64,000 nt of DNA, taken from the NCBI GenBank assembly GCA_029557895.1, contig JAKQHT010000010.1:1-64000 (forward strand). Direction: 5' to 3'. A model generated the notes under the pieces. The model worked only from the letters and a program-made list of their open reading frames with translations. It searched no databases and had not been told where the DNA came from. How positions within the stretch are numbered: the stretch's first letter is position 1; every line of letters starts with the position of its first letter. This document shows positions 52,227-61,183 of this stretch, piece after piece. The translations under genes and the position numbers were made by a program. This stretch comes from Bacteroidota bacterium (GTDB taxonomy: Bacteria; Bacteroidota; Bacteroidia; Flavobacteriales; Flavobacteriaceae).

Positions 52227-54426
52227 TGGCCGTAAACAGTTTTTTCTCGAAATCGTCCTGTCTGAAAGGTTTTGAAATAATGTCGTCAAAACCAGCTTCT
52301 TCAAACTCATGCATCTTATCGTCGATTGTGACTGCCGTGAGTGCAAAGATGGTAAGTTCCTTGTCAAAAGTCCTGATGATTTTAGTCGCTTCAAGTCCGC
52401 TGATACCGGGCATATGGATGTCCATAAGCACCACGTCGTAACGCTCTTGTTTTACCTGTTCAACAGCCTCTTCACCATTGTCAACGACATCGCAGTAGAG
52501 GTTCATCTTGTTGAGGATCTTTTTGGTAATCATCTGGTTGATCTTGTTGTCTTCCACAACCAGGATCTTGATATTGCTCAGTTCCAAGGCTTCGAGATTT
52601 TTTAATTGTTTAGGTTTTTCTTCTATTTCAACGGTTTCTGGGGAGTAGGTTAGCGGTATTTCAAAAATGAACGTACTTCCTTTGCCGAGTTCGCTCTTCA
52701 GGTAAACCTTGCCCTTAAGGATCTCGATAAGACCTTTAACGATGGAAAGGCCAAGGCCGGTACCACCGTATTTTCTGTTGATCTGGATGGAACCTTGCGA
52801 GAAACTCTCGAACATGTGCTCTTGCTTCTCTTTGGTAATGCCGATGCCGTTGTCCTCAATCTCAAAGCGGAGCGTATAGACATCGCCCTCTTGCCCTATT
52901 TTGTAAACCCGGACCCAAATGTCACCGTCTTTGGTGAATTTTATGGCGTTGCCAATAAGGTTGATAAGAATTTGGGAGATTTTCAACTGGTCTGCGATAA
53001 AGTTGGTAGGCAATCCATCTTCATACTCGTAGTGCATGGTGATGTTGTTGTCCAATGCCGAATTGTTGAGTGCCGAAACCACGTTTTCTACCTTTTTATG
53101 GAGATTGAAGAGTTCCGGATCGAGTTCTACCTTGTTGGCTTCTATCTTGTTGATTTGCAAAATGTCATTGATAAATGCCAAAAGGTAATCTCCCGAAAAC
53201 TTAAGCGATTTTAGGTGAGGTACCTGTTCTGGTTTTGGATCTTCGTCGAGCAATATATTGGTAAGACCGGTAACGGCATAAAGCGGGGTTCGCAATTCAT
53301 GGGTTACTGTGGATAGAAAATTGGCTTTGGTCTTTGATGCCAATTCTGCCTTTTCTTTGGCAATGACCAACTCGTCATGCTTTTTGTGCAGCATGTTGTT
53401 GCTCTTGAGCCTCATGTTGTTGTTTTTGTACAGCGATATCGTAAGCAACGACAGTATGGTTATCAATGCGATACTCAAAATGGTTGTGATCCTTGTGAGG
53501 TTGTTGGAAGCATCGGCTTCTTCGAGTTTCACTTCCATCTGCTTTTTTTGGGCCTCATGGTAATTGTTGATCAACTGTATTCTCTGGCTTGGTGACAGAT
53601 TGGTGCGTTTGATGTCGAGTATTGAATCTGACAGGCGCACATGTTTTTTGAGGTATTCATTGGCAAGCTCGTAGTTTTTTGTGCTCTCATAAATTTCGCT
53701 GAGGACGGAGTAGCTGTCGTTTACGTTTTCAACCAAATTGTGCTTTTTGGCAATGGCCATGCCCTCTTTGACCATGGCAAGTGCGTTGTCGCTATTGCCC
53801 ATCAGGTTCAGCACTTTGGCATTTTGTATCATGGCACCGCTCAACACATTGTTTTGATTGTGTTTTTTGGACAGTAAAATGGATTTTTCCAAGAGCGATT
53901 TTGCGGTGGTATAGTCCTTCAGCTCGATGTAAATCTTTGCCTCTCGTAAGTTTATGGTGGAAATATTGGTTTCGAGACCTTCTTCTTCAAATTTTGTCTT
54001 GGCAGAATTAAAGTAATCAAGCGCTGTCTGGTATTCTTTTTTGCTCGCGTGCAAAACACCTCTTACGCTGTAAGTTATGGCAAGGTTGGGGTAATCGTTG
54101 AGTTCGCGTTGTATTTCTGCAGCTTTTGTCAAAGAGATCAGCGCCTTTTGAGGTTCTTCAACAGTGTACTGGAGTTTTGCGATTTTTGTGTGGAGTATGC
54201 CTTGTTTCTGCCTGTCTTCTATTTGTATTGCAAGCTCCAGGGCTTTTTCCAGATTGTCATTGGCTGTATAATAATCACCACGATCGGTCTCGAGTTCTGC
54301 GTGGTTGATGAGGTTTTCAATACGCATTTTTAAAAGGTCAATATCATCGGTATTGGCTGTTTGCGCAGTAACCGAAAATATGAAACACATAAAAATTGCC
54401 GTAAAAAAGGAGTTGAATTGGGACAT
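52192..54426 (-). CDS. TPR hybrid sensor histidine kinase/response regulator
   Basis: This protein of about 744 aa has a signal peptide ending near VTAQTAN and then a periplasmic array of TPR repeats (about residues 35-265). One transmembrane helix (STILSIALITILSLLTISLY type, near residue 320) follows. Then come a HisKA domain with His376 in THELRTPLY, a HATPase domain with DNGIGI and GTGLGLSIV, and a REC domain with Asp669 in VLMDIHMPG. No DNA-binding output follows, so signal output must go through a separate partner. The start is ATG at 54426; a TTG nine bases upstream is possible. It overlaps lpxK tail to tail by 35 bases. Confidence 0.92.
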   Translation of the reverse strand: MSQFNSFFTAIFMCFIFSVTAQTANTDDIDLLKMRIENLINHAELETDRGDYYTANDNLEKALELAIQIEDRQKQGILHTKIAKLQYTVEEPQKALISLTKAAEIQRELNDYPNLAITYSVRGVLHASKKEYQTALDYFNSAKTKFEEEGLETNISTINLREAKIYIELKDYTTAKSLLEKSILLSKKHNQNNVLSGAMIQNAKVLNLMGNSDNALAMVKEGMAIAKKHNLVENVNDSYSVLSEIYESTKNYELANEYLKKHVRLSDSILDIKRTNLSPSQRIQLINNYHEAQKKQMEVKLEEADASNNLTRITTILSIALITILSLLTISLYKNNNMRLKSNNMLHKKHDELVIAKEKAELASKTKANFLSTVTHELRTPLYAVTGLTNILLDEDPKPEQVPHLKSLKFSGDYLLAFINDILQINKIEANKVELDPELFNLHKKVENVVSALNNSALDNNITMHYEYEDGLPTNFIADQLKISQILINLIGNAIKFTKDGDIWVRVYKIGQEGDVYTLRFEIEDNGIGITKEKQEHMFESFSQGSIQINRKYGGTGLGLSIVKGLIEILKGKVYLKSELGKGSTFIFEIPLTYSPETVEIEEKPKQLKNLEALELSNIKILVVEDNKINQMITKKILNKMNLYCDVVDNGEEAVEQVKQERYDVVLMDIHMPGISGLEATKIIRTFDKELTIFALTAVTIDDKMHEFEEAGFDDIISKPFRQDDFEKKLFTAIRSNEKTTPSV

Positions 54427-54446
54427 TTTTAACAACTTTTAATGGA

Positions 54447-54454
54447 CAAATATA
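54447..54454 (-). promoter_or_regulatory. -7 box TATATTTG upstream of the hybrid kinase
   Basis: An exact TAnnTTTG match on the minus strand, 20 bases before the ATG and overlapping the GAPDH stop-codon region by a few bases. No TTG is found at the usual distance. Confidence 0.45.
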
Positions 54455-54455
54455 A

Positions 54456-55472
54456 TTATTTATTCGATAAAAGGACTTTTTTTTTCGACAAATTGCATAT
54501 TAAGTCTAAAATTCTGGAAGAATATCCGGTTTCATTATCGTACCACCCCACGATTTTTACCATACTGCCGATGGTGGAGGTCATTTGTGAATCGAAAACG
54601 CAGGAATTGCAGTTTCCAACGATATCAATCGAAACAATGGGGTCTTCGGTATATTCCAGTACACCTTTAAGGTAAGTTTGTGAGGCATGCCTGAAAGCTT
54701 CGTTGATTTGTGCTATCGAGAGTTGTTCTTCTATGTTGAATGTAATGTCGGTCAATGAGCCATTGGCTACAGGTACCCTGATACCGCAGCCTCCGATGGC
54801 ATCGGAAATATCGGGGAAAATCTTTGTGAGAGCTTTGGCGGCTCCGGTCGTTGTTGGTACTATGGATTGTCCGGCAGCTCTTGCCCGGCGTAGATCTTTG
54901 TGGGGTTGGTCGTGTAGGCTCTGATCTGTGGTGTAGGAGTGAACGGTTGTGATGTATGCTTGTCTGATGGTTGCTATTTTTTTGATTACTGCAATCATCG
55001 GCGCCGCATTATTGGTCGTGCAGGAAGCATTGGAAATAATTGTTTCATCACCTTCCAAAATAGAATCATTTACACCGAGAACCACTGTTTTTATATCATC
55101 GTGTAATGGTGGAACGGAAAGCACAACTTTCTTTGCTCCGTTTTCAATGTGATATTGCAGGTCTTTCCGTAACTTGAATTTTCCACTGGATTCGACCACA
55201 AAATCCACATTGTAGGGATGCCATTCGATCAGTTTGGGATGCGAATGGTTGGTTAGTGGTATTTTGGTTCCGTTTATTATGATGTGTTTTTCGTCATGAG
55301 ATATGGAGTCTTTCATTATCCCATGGATGCTGTCGTATTTGAGCAAGTGAGCCAAGGTTCTGGTATCGGCAAGGTCGTTGATGGCAACGATTTCTATGTT
55401 TTTCCGCTCTTGTGCAAGCCGGAAAATACGGCGCCCTATACGCCCAAAACCGTTTATCGCCACCCTTGCCAT
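54456..55472 (-). CDS. gap: Glyceraldehyde-3-phosphate dehydrogenase (type I)
   Basis: This 338-aa enzyme oxidises glyceraldehyde-3-phosphate with phosphate and NAD. Motifs are VAINGFGRIGRR at the N-terminus, INDLAD (the Asp suggests NAD preference), the catalytic Cys in SNASCTTNN, and PTTTGAAKA. The usual second Cys of SCTTNC is Asn here, a tolerated change. The ATG at 55472 forms a TGATG overlap with the lipA stop, so the two are coupled. Flavobacteria often carry more than one gap copy; whether this is the glycolytic one is not shown. Confidence 0.93.
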   Translation of the reverse strand: MARVAINGFGRIGRRIFRLAQERKNIEIVAINDLADTRTLAHLLKYDSIHGIMKDSISHDEKHIIINGTKIPLTNHSHPKLIEWHPYNVDFVVESSGKFKLRKDLQYHIENGAKKVVLSVPPLHDDIKTVVLGVNDSILEGDETIISNASCTTNNAAPMIAVIKKIATIRQAYITTVHSYTTDQSLHDQPHKDLRRARAAGQSIVPTTTGAAKALTKIFPDISDAIGGCGIRVPVANGSLTDITFNIEEQLSIAQINEAFRHASQTYLKGVLEYTEDPIVSIDIVGNCNSCVFDSQMTSTIGSMVKIVGWYDNETGYSSRILDLICNLSKKKVLLSNK

Positions 55473-56350
55473 CAATCGATATGTTTCTGCGCTCGATAGG
55501 AAGATCTTACCAAGGCGCTGCTTTCTACATGTCTGAACCCGAGTTCGAGCCCTATTGCCCTATATTCATCAAACTGTTGCGGAAGGATGAACTGTTTGAC
55601 GGGTAGGTGGCGTTTGCTTGGTTGCAAGTATTGGCCTATCGTTACCACATCTACATCATGGGCTTTAAGATCGTGAAGGGTTTCAATGACTTCTTCGCGA
55701 GTTTCGCCAAGTCCCAGCATAATACCAGATTTGGTGCGCCTTTGTCCACTGTCTTTCAGGTATTTCAATACATCAAGGCTTCGGTCGTATTTGGCCTGTA
55801 TTCGGACTTCCCTTGTCAGTCTCCTCACGGTTTCGATATTGTGCGACACGACTTCGGGTGCTACGTCAATGATTCTGTCGATATGTCTTTCAATGCCTTG
55901 AAAATCGGGGATGAGCGTTTCGAGCGTAGTTTCGGGATTCATTCGGCGAACGGCTTTTACGGTTTCGGCCCACATGATACTTCCCATGTCTTTGAGGTCA
56001 TCCCTGTCAACACTGGTAAGTACGGCGTGTTTTATTTTCATGATCTTGATAGAACGGGCCACTTTTTCGGGCTCATCCCAATCCACGGTTTCTGGTCGGC
56101 CGGTCTTTACCCCGCAAAAACCACAGGATCTTGTGCAAATATTGCCAAGGATCATAAACGTAGCTGTACCTTCGCCCCAACATTCGCCCATGTTTGGGCA
56201 ACTGCCAGAGGTACAAATAGTGTTAAGCTTGTATTTGTCGACCAAGCCACGGAGTTCGGTGTATTTTTTTCCGGTGGGCAACTTTACGCGGAGCCATTTG
56301 GGCTTTCCGAGTTTTTCCGGCAATATATTTGAGGCTATAGATGTATCCAT
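55472..56350 (-). CDS. lipA: Lipoyl synthase
   Basis: This radical-SAM enzyme of 292 aa inserts two sulfur atoms into protein-bound octanoyl groups. The auxiliary cluster Cys are in [12 protein letters not shown] and the radical-SAM Cys are in CTRSCGFC. The C-terminal Ser ligand lies in VRSSYRA. The ATG at 56350 is chosen because homologues start at this point ([14 protein letters not shown]). The frame extends further upstream to 56572 but that part has no LipA similarity and would include the promoter. Confidence 0.95.
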   Translation of the reverse strand: MDTSIASNILPEKLGKPKWLRVKLPTGKKYTELRGLVDKYKLNTICTSGSCPNMGECWGEGTATFMILGNICTRSCGFCGVKTGRPETVDWDEPEKVARSIKIMKIKHAVLTSVDRDDLKDMGSIMWAETVKAVRRMNPETTLETLIPDFQGIERHIDRIIDVAPEVVSHNIETVRRLTREVRIQAKYDRSLDVLKYLKDSGQRRTKSGIMLGLGETREEVIETLHDLKAHDVDVVTIGQYLQPSKRHLPVKQFILPQQFDEYRAIGLELGFRHVESSALVRSSYRAQKHID

Positions 56351-56354
56351 GTGC

Positions 56355-56377
56355 CAAATATAATATTTGAGTGCCAA
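56355..56377 (-). promoter_or_regulatory. Promoter-like TTG-N12-TATATTTG directly before lipA
   Basis: On the minus strand TATATTTG (56362-56355) ends four bases before the lipA ATG, with TTG 12 bases further upstream (56377-56375). As at mvaD, a transcript from here would be leaderless or nearly so. Confidence 0.45.
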
Positions 56378-56765
56378 AGATACGAAGTATAATTGTATTT
56401 GTTGTTCATAATGAACTGCGAAAAATACGAGGCCGTCTGTTGAATGGTATTTGTGAGGTTGCTTACCAAGGTTATAATGGCTTATTACCTGTTGAAGATA
56501 TGAACAAAAGCAATGGGTTGGGCCGCGGTGGAATTTTTTTTGCTTCTTGATGTACCGATTTCTTGGGGACAACCGATGATTTTTAACTCACTGTCCATTG
56601 TGTTTGCAGTAGAGGTATTTATTTCTTTTTTGGGAATGGATATTGTGTTCGGTTTAGATCAATATCTATTTCACAAACATTTCGATCATGAAGTGTTTGA
56701 GCATATTGGATGATGGGCCGTTGGATGGTTAAATTGTTTTTCTGAAAATGCCTAATTTAAAGGTG
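56378..56765. other. Gap of 388 bases with no convincing gene
   Basis: A plus-strand 66-codon frame (56513-56713) reads a hydrophobic then acidic protein but matches no family I know and has no promoter. Minus-strand frames are short. The stretch lies between the ECF sigma factor and lipA, both on the minus strand, and probably carries only untranslated sequence or a decayed gene. Confidence 0.4.
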
Positions 56766-57314
56766 TCACTTCTTCTTAATGATTTCGGCAAGAAGTTTTT
56801 TGGCACGGAGCAGTTTCACTTTGACGTTGCTGATGGGTTCGTTAAGTTGGTCAGAAATTTCATTATAACTCAATTCGTTAAAATACCGTAGGTTGATTAC
56901 CTCTTGGTAGTGGGGCTTAAGTTTTTTGATATCCCTCAAAAGGTTGGCAAGGTTTTGTTCGGTGATTAGTTTGTCTTCCGGTGACGGCGATTTGTCAATG
57001 ATGTCAAAAGCTTCTTCTTCGGAGCCATTTTCATCGGGGCTGGGAAAAACGGATTTTTTCTTTCTCAAAAGATCAATATGGACGTTTTTGGAAATGGCAA
57101 TGAGCCAGGTCTTGAACTCGTGGTTTTCTTTGAAAGTATCTATTTTGTCAAAGGCCTTTGAAAACGTCTGGATAGTAATATCTTCGGCATCGTTTTCATT
57201 TTCTGTCCGTTTTAACTGAAATCCATAGACGTCTGGCCAAAAAGTATCCAGAAGAAAACTGAATGCCATTTGGTCATTCGCTTTGGCTCTTTGGATGGCT
57301 GTTTTTACTTCCAA
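56766..57314 (-). CDS. ECF-type RNA polymerase sigma factor
   Basis: The 182-aa protein has a sigma region 2 (AEDITIQTFSKAFDKIDTF and FKTWLIAISKNVHIDLLRKK) and a region 4 helix-turn-helix (LSYNEISDQLNEPISNVKVKLLRAKKLL). The linker between them is rich in Ser, Glu and Asp. No anti-sigma gene lies beside it. The start is TTG at 57314, which overlaps the upstream GT2 by 10 bases, so it is produced with that glycosyltransferase. Its targets are unknown. Confidence 0.9.
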   Translation of the reverse strand: MEVKTAIQRAKANDQMAFSFLLDTFWPDVYGFQLKRTENENDAEDITIQTFSKAFDKIDTFKENHEFKTWLIAISKNVHIDLLRKKKSVFPSPDENGSEEEAFDIIDKSPSPEDKLITEQNLANLLRDIKKLKPHYQEVINLRYFNELSYNEISDQLNEPISNVKVKLLRAKKLLAEIIKKK

Positions 57315-58417
57315 TGGCTAGGTGTTGAGTGTAGATTTTTTATAAATATAGACAATTGGGCGATAACCAAAAAAAGTTCTAAAAAAGGGAACAACACCAT
57401 CAGGTCTTTTTCATTGAGTTTTTTTGATGCCAAAAACAGAGTAATTCCAACAAGGATATACCTTAAAATGATTAGACCAATCAATAGCTCCCAGAAAAAC
57501 AAAAAGCTCAACAACGTGACGGCAAGCGTGTAAAACAAAAACTGTGACATAAAAAATATGGTCAGTATTACTTTATGTTTCATTTTGTAGTGTTTGGCTG
57601 TGCTGATATGTCTTCTTTTTTGCAGGATCCAATCAGAATAGGTCTTTTTTGGAGATGATTCTGTAAAACTGTTTTTTGTGGTGCAAATAGCTGTGTTGTT
57701 GGAGTTTCCGGTTTGATTCACAAAGAGGTCGTCGTCCCCCGACTTGATGTTCATGTGGAACATAAAACCTCTTGCTTCAAAAAAGGCACTTTTAGTATAG
57801 GCAAGATTTCTACCAACCGCCATATAAGGGTCGCCAATTCTTGCTAAAGAAAAATATTGAATTGCTGTAAGGAGTGTTTCGTAACGGATGAGTTTGTTCA
57901 AAAATGATTTCGGCTTCTTTTTATAGGCGCCATATCCCAGGACTATGCTCCTTCCGTCAGAAAAATGACCTGCCATTTCCTTGATCCATTGGTTGGATAC
58001 GGGTTTGCAGTCTGCATCAGTGAACAAAAGCTGTTCGTGTGTGGCGGCCTTGATTCCGAGTGTCAGAGCGTATTTTTTGTTGCCCCAAAAGGCTTCGATA
58101 CTTTTGACGTTTACGATTTTTATGTTTTGGTGCTGTTGCTTGAAGTCTTCCATCACGCTCAAGGTGTCATCGGTAGAGCCATCGTTTATGAGGACAATCT
58201 CATATTTGGGGTAGTCCTGTTCAATGATGAAAGGGAGGTTTTTCTTTAGGTTTTTGGCTTCATTTTTGGCACAGATAAGGACAGAAACCGATTTTAGAGA
58301 GGCGTCGCCGCTTTCAGTTTTGGAATAGGCAAAAGCCCCAAAAACAATGCAGTAAAACACAATCTGTGTTATTACGACTACTATGAACAAGAGCAGCAGT
58401 ACGTCAAAAAAAAGCAT
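57305..58417 (-). CDS. GT2 membrane glycosyltransferase
   Basis: This 370-aa protein has one N-terminal membrane segment, a GT-A domain and two to three C-terminal membrane segments. Motifs are LICAKNEAKNL, INDGSTDDTL and FTDADCKP (DxD), plus QKRRH, which corresponds to the Q/R-xxRW site of processive enzymes. Donor and acceptor are unknown. It overlaps the sigma factor by 10 bases and follows the small membrane protein by six bases. Confidence 0.86.
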   Translation of the reverse strand: MLFFDVLLLLFIVVVITQIVFYCIVFGAFAYSKTESGDASLKSVSVLICAKNEAKNLKKNLPFIIEQDYPKYEIVLINDGSTDDTLSVMEDFKQQHQNIKIVNVKSIEAFWGNKKYALTLGIKAATHEQLLFTDADCKPVSNQWIKEMAGHFSDGRSIVLGYGAYKKKPKSFLNKLIRYETLLTAIQYFSLARIGDPYMAVGRNLAYTKSAFFEARGFMFHMNIKSGDDDLFVNQTGNSNNTAICTTKNSFTESSPKKTYSDWILQKRRHISTAKHYKMKHKVILTIFFMSQFLFYTLAVTLLSFLFFWELLIGLIILRYILVGITLFLASKKLNEKDLMVLFPFLELFLVIAQLSIFIKNLHSTPSHWK

Positions 58418-58423
58418 GTAGCG

Positions 58424-58627
58424 TCAGGGATGTTGGGGTTCGTTGCAGTTTTTAAATTCATCGGGCATCCTTCCACAAAAGCCACAAGCTTGCCCCTCTT
58501 TGTTGAGCATAGGGTTCTGGCTAGCGCATGTACCGGCAAATTTACCATCCTTTTTTGCCCAAATTTTTATGGCGATACCGGCTACTCCGAGTCCCAAAAG
58601 TATCAATGTGATAAGAAAAAGTTTCAT
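58424..58627 (-). CDS. Small Cys-containing membrane or secreted protein
   Basis: The 67-aa protein has an N-terminal hydrophobic helix (LFLITLILLGLGVAGIAIKI) and a short exposed tail with four Cys (GTCASQNP, ACGFCGRMP, NCNEPQ). This layout suggests a membrane-tethered or secreted protein with a Cys-bound metal or disulfides. It is conserved-hypothetical in Flavobacteria to my knowledge. It heads the operon with the GT2 and ECF sigma factor. Confidence 0.75.
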   Translation of the reverse strand: MKLFLITLILLGLGVAGIAIKIWAKKDGKFAGTCASQNPMLNKEGQACGFCGRMPDEFKNCNEPQHP

Positions 58628-58644
58628 CTCTATTGATTTTAATG

Positions 58645-58667
58645 CAAAGATAGGGTATTTATGCCAA
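58645..58667 (-). promoter_or_regulatory. Promoter-like TTG-N12-TATCTTTG of the small protein/GT2/sigma operon
   Basis: On the minus strand TATCTTTG (58652-58645) is 17 bases before the first ATG, with TTG at 58667-58665, 12 bases away. A second TTG is 15 bases away. Confidence 0.5.
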
Positions 58668-58807
58668 CAAAGTAAAAGACTGAAGCCGTTTTTTGATGGA
58701 AACCAATTGGTTTGTCTGGACTCTTTTGAGTGACTTTTTAGAATTTTGGTTTCCTAATTTAAATAATTGTGTAATTTTATGAATACTAACTAATTAATTT
58801 AAAGAAA

Positions 58808-59527
58808 ATGAAAAAACTATTTGCAGAGTTCTTCGGAACGTTTTGGCTTGTTTTTGGAGGTTGTGGCAGTGCGATCTTCGCTTCTCAAATTGCCCTATCC
58901 GATAACGGGCAACTTGGTATTTTACTTGTTGGTGTCGCTCTAGCGTTTGGCCTTACCGTGCTCACTATGGCTTATGCCGTGGGCCATATTTCAGGTGGTC
59001 ATTTCAACCCGGCGGTATCTTTCGGATTGGCGCTTGGAGGTCGTTTCCCGATGAAAGATCTTGTTCCGTATATTGTGGCGCAATGTGTCGGAGCGATTGC
59101 TGCTGCCGGAGCTTTGGCCTTTATTAACGGTGGTGTAGGTGATGGCAGTGCAGGTTCTTTTGCTACCAATTTTTACGATTCTGCAGTGTATTTTGGCAAA
59201 TCGTACGGTGTAGGACAGGCTTTTGCCGCTGAATTTTTATTGACAATGTTTTTTCTGATCATCATCATGGGAGCTACCGATAAGTTTGCCAATGGTAAAT
59301 TTGCCGGTATTGCCATTGGGTTGGCCCTAACATTGATTCACCTTATTTCCATTCCTATTACCAACACATCCGTAAACCCTGCGAGATCTTTGTCGCAGGC
59401 TGTTTTTGTTCAGGGACAAGCTATTTCTCAATTATGGCTGTTCTGGATTGCGCCAATTGCAGGGGCAATAGTTGGTGGGTTGATATACAAAACACTGCTT
59501 CAAAAATCGGACAGCGAAGTTGCCTGA
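58808..59527 (+). CDS. aqpZ: Aquaporin Z
   Basis: This 239-aa channel has six transmembrane helices and the two NPA motifs, HFNPAVSFG (Asn67) and SVNPARSLS (Asn190). The selectivity-filter residues match water-selective AqpZ: Phe near 47, His178 and Arg193. It is a stand-alone gene on plus, with a TAATTTTA box at 58772-58779 and TTG 23 bases upstream. A strong terminator follows. Confidence 0.94.
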   Translation: MKKLFAEFFGTFWLVFGGCGSAIFASQIALSDNGQLGILLVGVALAFGLTVLTMAYAVGHISGGHFNPAVSFGLALGGRFPMKDLVPYIVAQCVGAIAAAGALAFINGGVGDGSAGSFATNFYDSAVYFGKSYGVGQAFAAEFLLTMFFLIIIMGATDKFANGKFAGIAIGLALTLIHLISIPITNTSVNPARSLSQAVFVQGQAISQLWLFWIAPIAGAIVGGLIYKTLLQKSDSEVA

Positions 59528-59544
59528 TGTAAATTGAAATAAAT

Positions 59545-59580
59545 AAAAAAACCATTCGGCACACCGAATGGTTTTTTTTT
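59545..59580. terminator. Bidirectional terminator after aqpZ
   Basis: ACCATTCGG and CCGAATGGT form a 9-bp stem with a CACA loop, flanked by A-run and a long T-run. It serves aqpZ on plus and the anti-sigma gene on minus. Confidence 0.92.
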
Positions 59581-59595
59581 GTTTTTTCATAGTGT

Positions 59596-60405
59596 TTATT
59601 TATTCCGCAATGCAATCTCTGCTACTGAATTTTCGGCACTTGCCTCATTGGGTGTCTTGTTCTTGTTTTCTATGGTAATGCTCAAACCAAGGGCATTTTC
59701 AAAGTAAGGAATGGATTTCAGCTCTTTGTCATTTGCATCAAGGATACCGAGGTTTACCATTTTGTCCTGCAGCTCTGCCCAGATTTCGTACTGTTGCGCT
59801 TCAGGTAGTTGCGGTAATGAAACCACATCGATCATCGATGTTTTGTCTATGGAATTTATGTAAGCGACTGTTTTTAGATCCTTTGCTCTTGAATTTCCGC
59901 GCAAAACATATTTTTCAGTTTCGGGATTGTTCAATTTATCGAATTGCAACATCACTTTTTCGAGTTTGTTGTTGTTTTCCTGAATATCTCCCCGTAGGTC
60001 AAATATTTCTTCGACAACCACATTGTTCTCTTCAATGAGTGCTATGTTTTTTTGATAGAGCAAAAATGCGGTAACAGCAAATGCTATGGCGGCAAAACTG
60101 GCGGCGATACTATACCAGGACATGCTTCGTCTTAAGGCATTCATCTGGATGACAGGATTTTGAATTTCATTGACTTCGTCCATGATGGCACCCAAAATGT
60201 GGTTTGGAGCTTCAACAGCATTAACTTTGGCCATGATTTCCAGATTTTTCTGGATCCTTTCATATTCTGTGGCTATTTCCGGATGTTTGGAAATCAGGTT
60301 CTCGACCTCTCTCGACTCTTCAGGAGAGGTTTTGCCAAGGACATATCTGTCCCAAAGGCTTGGATTGATTAAACCGTGTAGTTTTGTTTCCATTTTGTCA
60401 TTCAT
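59596..60405 (-). CDS. Anti-sigma factor, RskA family
   Basis: This 269-aa membrane protein has a cytoplasmic N-terminal helical domain (LWDRYVLGKTSPEESREVE), a transmembrane helix (IAASFAAIAFAVTAFLLY, about residues 100-120) and a coiled stretch. The C-terminal extracytoplasmic RskA domain contains DVVSLPQLPEAQQYEIWAEL. It should hold the upstream sigma factor inactive until an envelope signal. It overlaps that sigma gene by eight bases. Confidence 0.9.
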   Translation of the reverse strand: MNDKMETKLHGLINPSLWDRYVLGKTSPEESREVENLISKHPEIATEYERIQKNLEIMAKVNAVEAPNHILGAIMDEVNEIQNPVIQMNALRRSMSWYSIAASFAAIAFAVTAFLLYQKNIALIEENNVVVEEIFDLRGDIQENNNKLEKVMLQFDKLNNPETEKYVLRGNSRAKDLKTVAYINSIDKTSMIDVVSLPQLPEAQQYEIWAELQDKMVNLGILDANDKELKSIPYFENALGLSITIENKNKTPNEASAENSVAEIALRNK

Positions 60406-60937
60406 TTTTAGGATCGTAGATCTTTTTGAGTTCTCGCAATCCGATTTTTAATCTGGACTTTATTGTACCCAACGGAATGTCGAGTTCATCGCTGGCTTCT
60501 TGTTGTGTGAGTCCTTCAAAAAATAGGGCTTTAAGCACAATCTGGTACTTGATGTCCAACCTGTCAACATGAGCTCTCAAATCGATTACTTCCTGATTTA
60601 AGTTCTGTGCTGGTAGGATATATACGTTTGATTTGTCTATTTGGACTTCTTTCTCAAATCTATTGTTGTAACTTCGGACTTTGTCTATGGCGGTATTGTG
60701 GGCTATCCTGTAGAGCCAGGTGAAAAGCTTGGCCTTTGATGGATCATACTTTGTTGAGTTTTTCCATATCTTCACAAAGCTTTCCTGTAGGGCGTCTTCA
60801 GCAAGTTCTTCGTTGTTGGTAATTTTCAATATGACCCCGTACAGACTGTCAGCATAGTTTTCGTACAATAGGCTGATGGCTGCTTTGTCTCCTTTTTCGA
60901 GTAATTTAACTATATGTTGTTCCAGTGAAATGCTCAA
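60398..60937 (-). CDS. ECF-type sigma factor (SigK-like)
   Basis: The 179-aa protein has sigma region 2 (AEDALQESFVKIW and KLFTWLYRIAHNTAIDKVRS) and region 4 (LTQQEASDELDIPLGTIKSRLKIGLRELK). It is the cognate partner of the RskA-type anti-sigma factor, with which it shares eight bases. The start is TTG at 60937, because the codon two positions upstream in frame is a stop. A TATATTTG box lies 95 bases upstream. Confidence 0.92.
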   Translation of the reverse strand: MSISLEQHIVKLLEKGDKAAISLLYENYADSLYGVILKITNNEELAEDALQESFVKIWKNSTKYDPSKAKLFTWLYRIAHNTAIDKVRSYNNRFEKEVQIDKSNVYILPAQNLNQEVIDLRAHVDRLDIKYQIVLKALFFEGLTQQEASDELDIPLGTIKSRLKIGLRELKKIYDPKNE

Positions 60938-61032
60938 TGGTTATTTTTTTTATGTGAAAAACATCCAAAAGGCTGTTTTAAACGTATTTATATAAAATTG
61001 CTAAATAAGCAGTGTTAAACTTGTAAAATTAG

Positions 61033-61040
61033 CAAATATA
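61033..61040 (-). promoter_or_regulatory. -7 box TATATTTG upstream of the sigma/anti-sigma operon
   Basis: An exact TAnnTTTG match on the minus strand, leaving a 95-base leader to the TTG start. No TTG partner is seen at the usual distance. Confidence 0.4.
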
Positions 61041-61146
61041 AATTAACAGCATTTGTTTGAGTATTGTTAATTTTATTGAGAATGTAACGTCTTCATACGA
61101 AGTTGATTAATAGCCTTTCCGTTATGTTCTCTTTATTGACAGGGAT

Positions 61147-61180
61147 AAAGAGCTTCAGGTTTTGTTGAGGCTCTTTTTTC
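61147..61180. terminator. Terminator-like hairpin after murB
   Basis: AAAGAGCTTCA pairs with TGAGGCTCTTT (one G-T wobble) around an eight-base loop. The T-run is longer on plus, but the position just past the murB stop suggests it ends the minus-strand murB operon. Confidence 0.65.
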
Positions 61181-61183
61181 GTT

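Noticed and set aside
56351..56572. N-terminal extension of lipA to 56572
   Set aside because: The extra residues show no LipA similarity, and a TATATTTG promoter box lies within it just before the ATG at 56350.
56513..56713. 66-codon plus frame in the lipA/sigma gap
   Set aside because: No family, no promoter and no neighbour on that strand.
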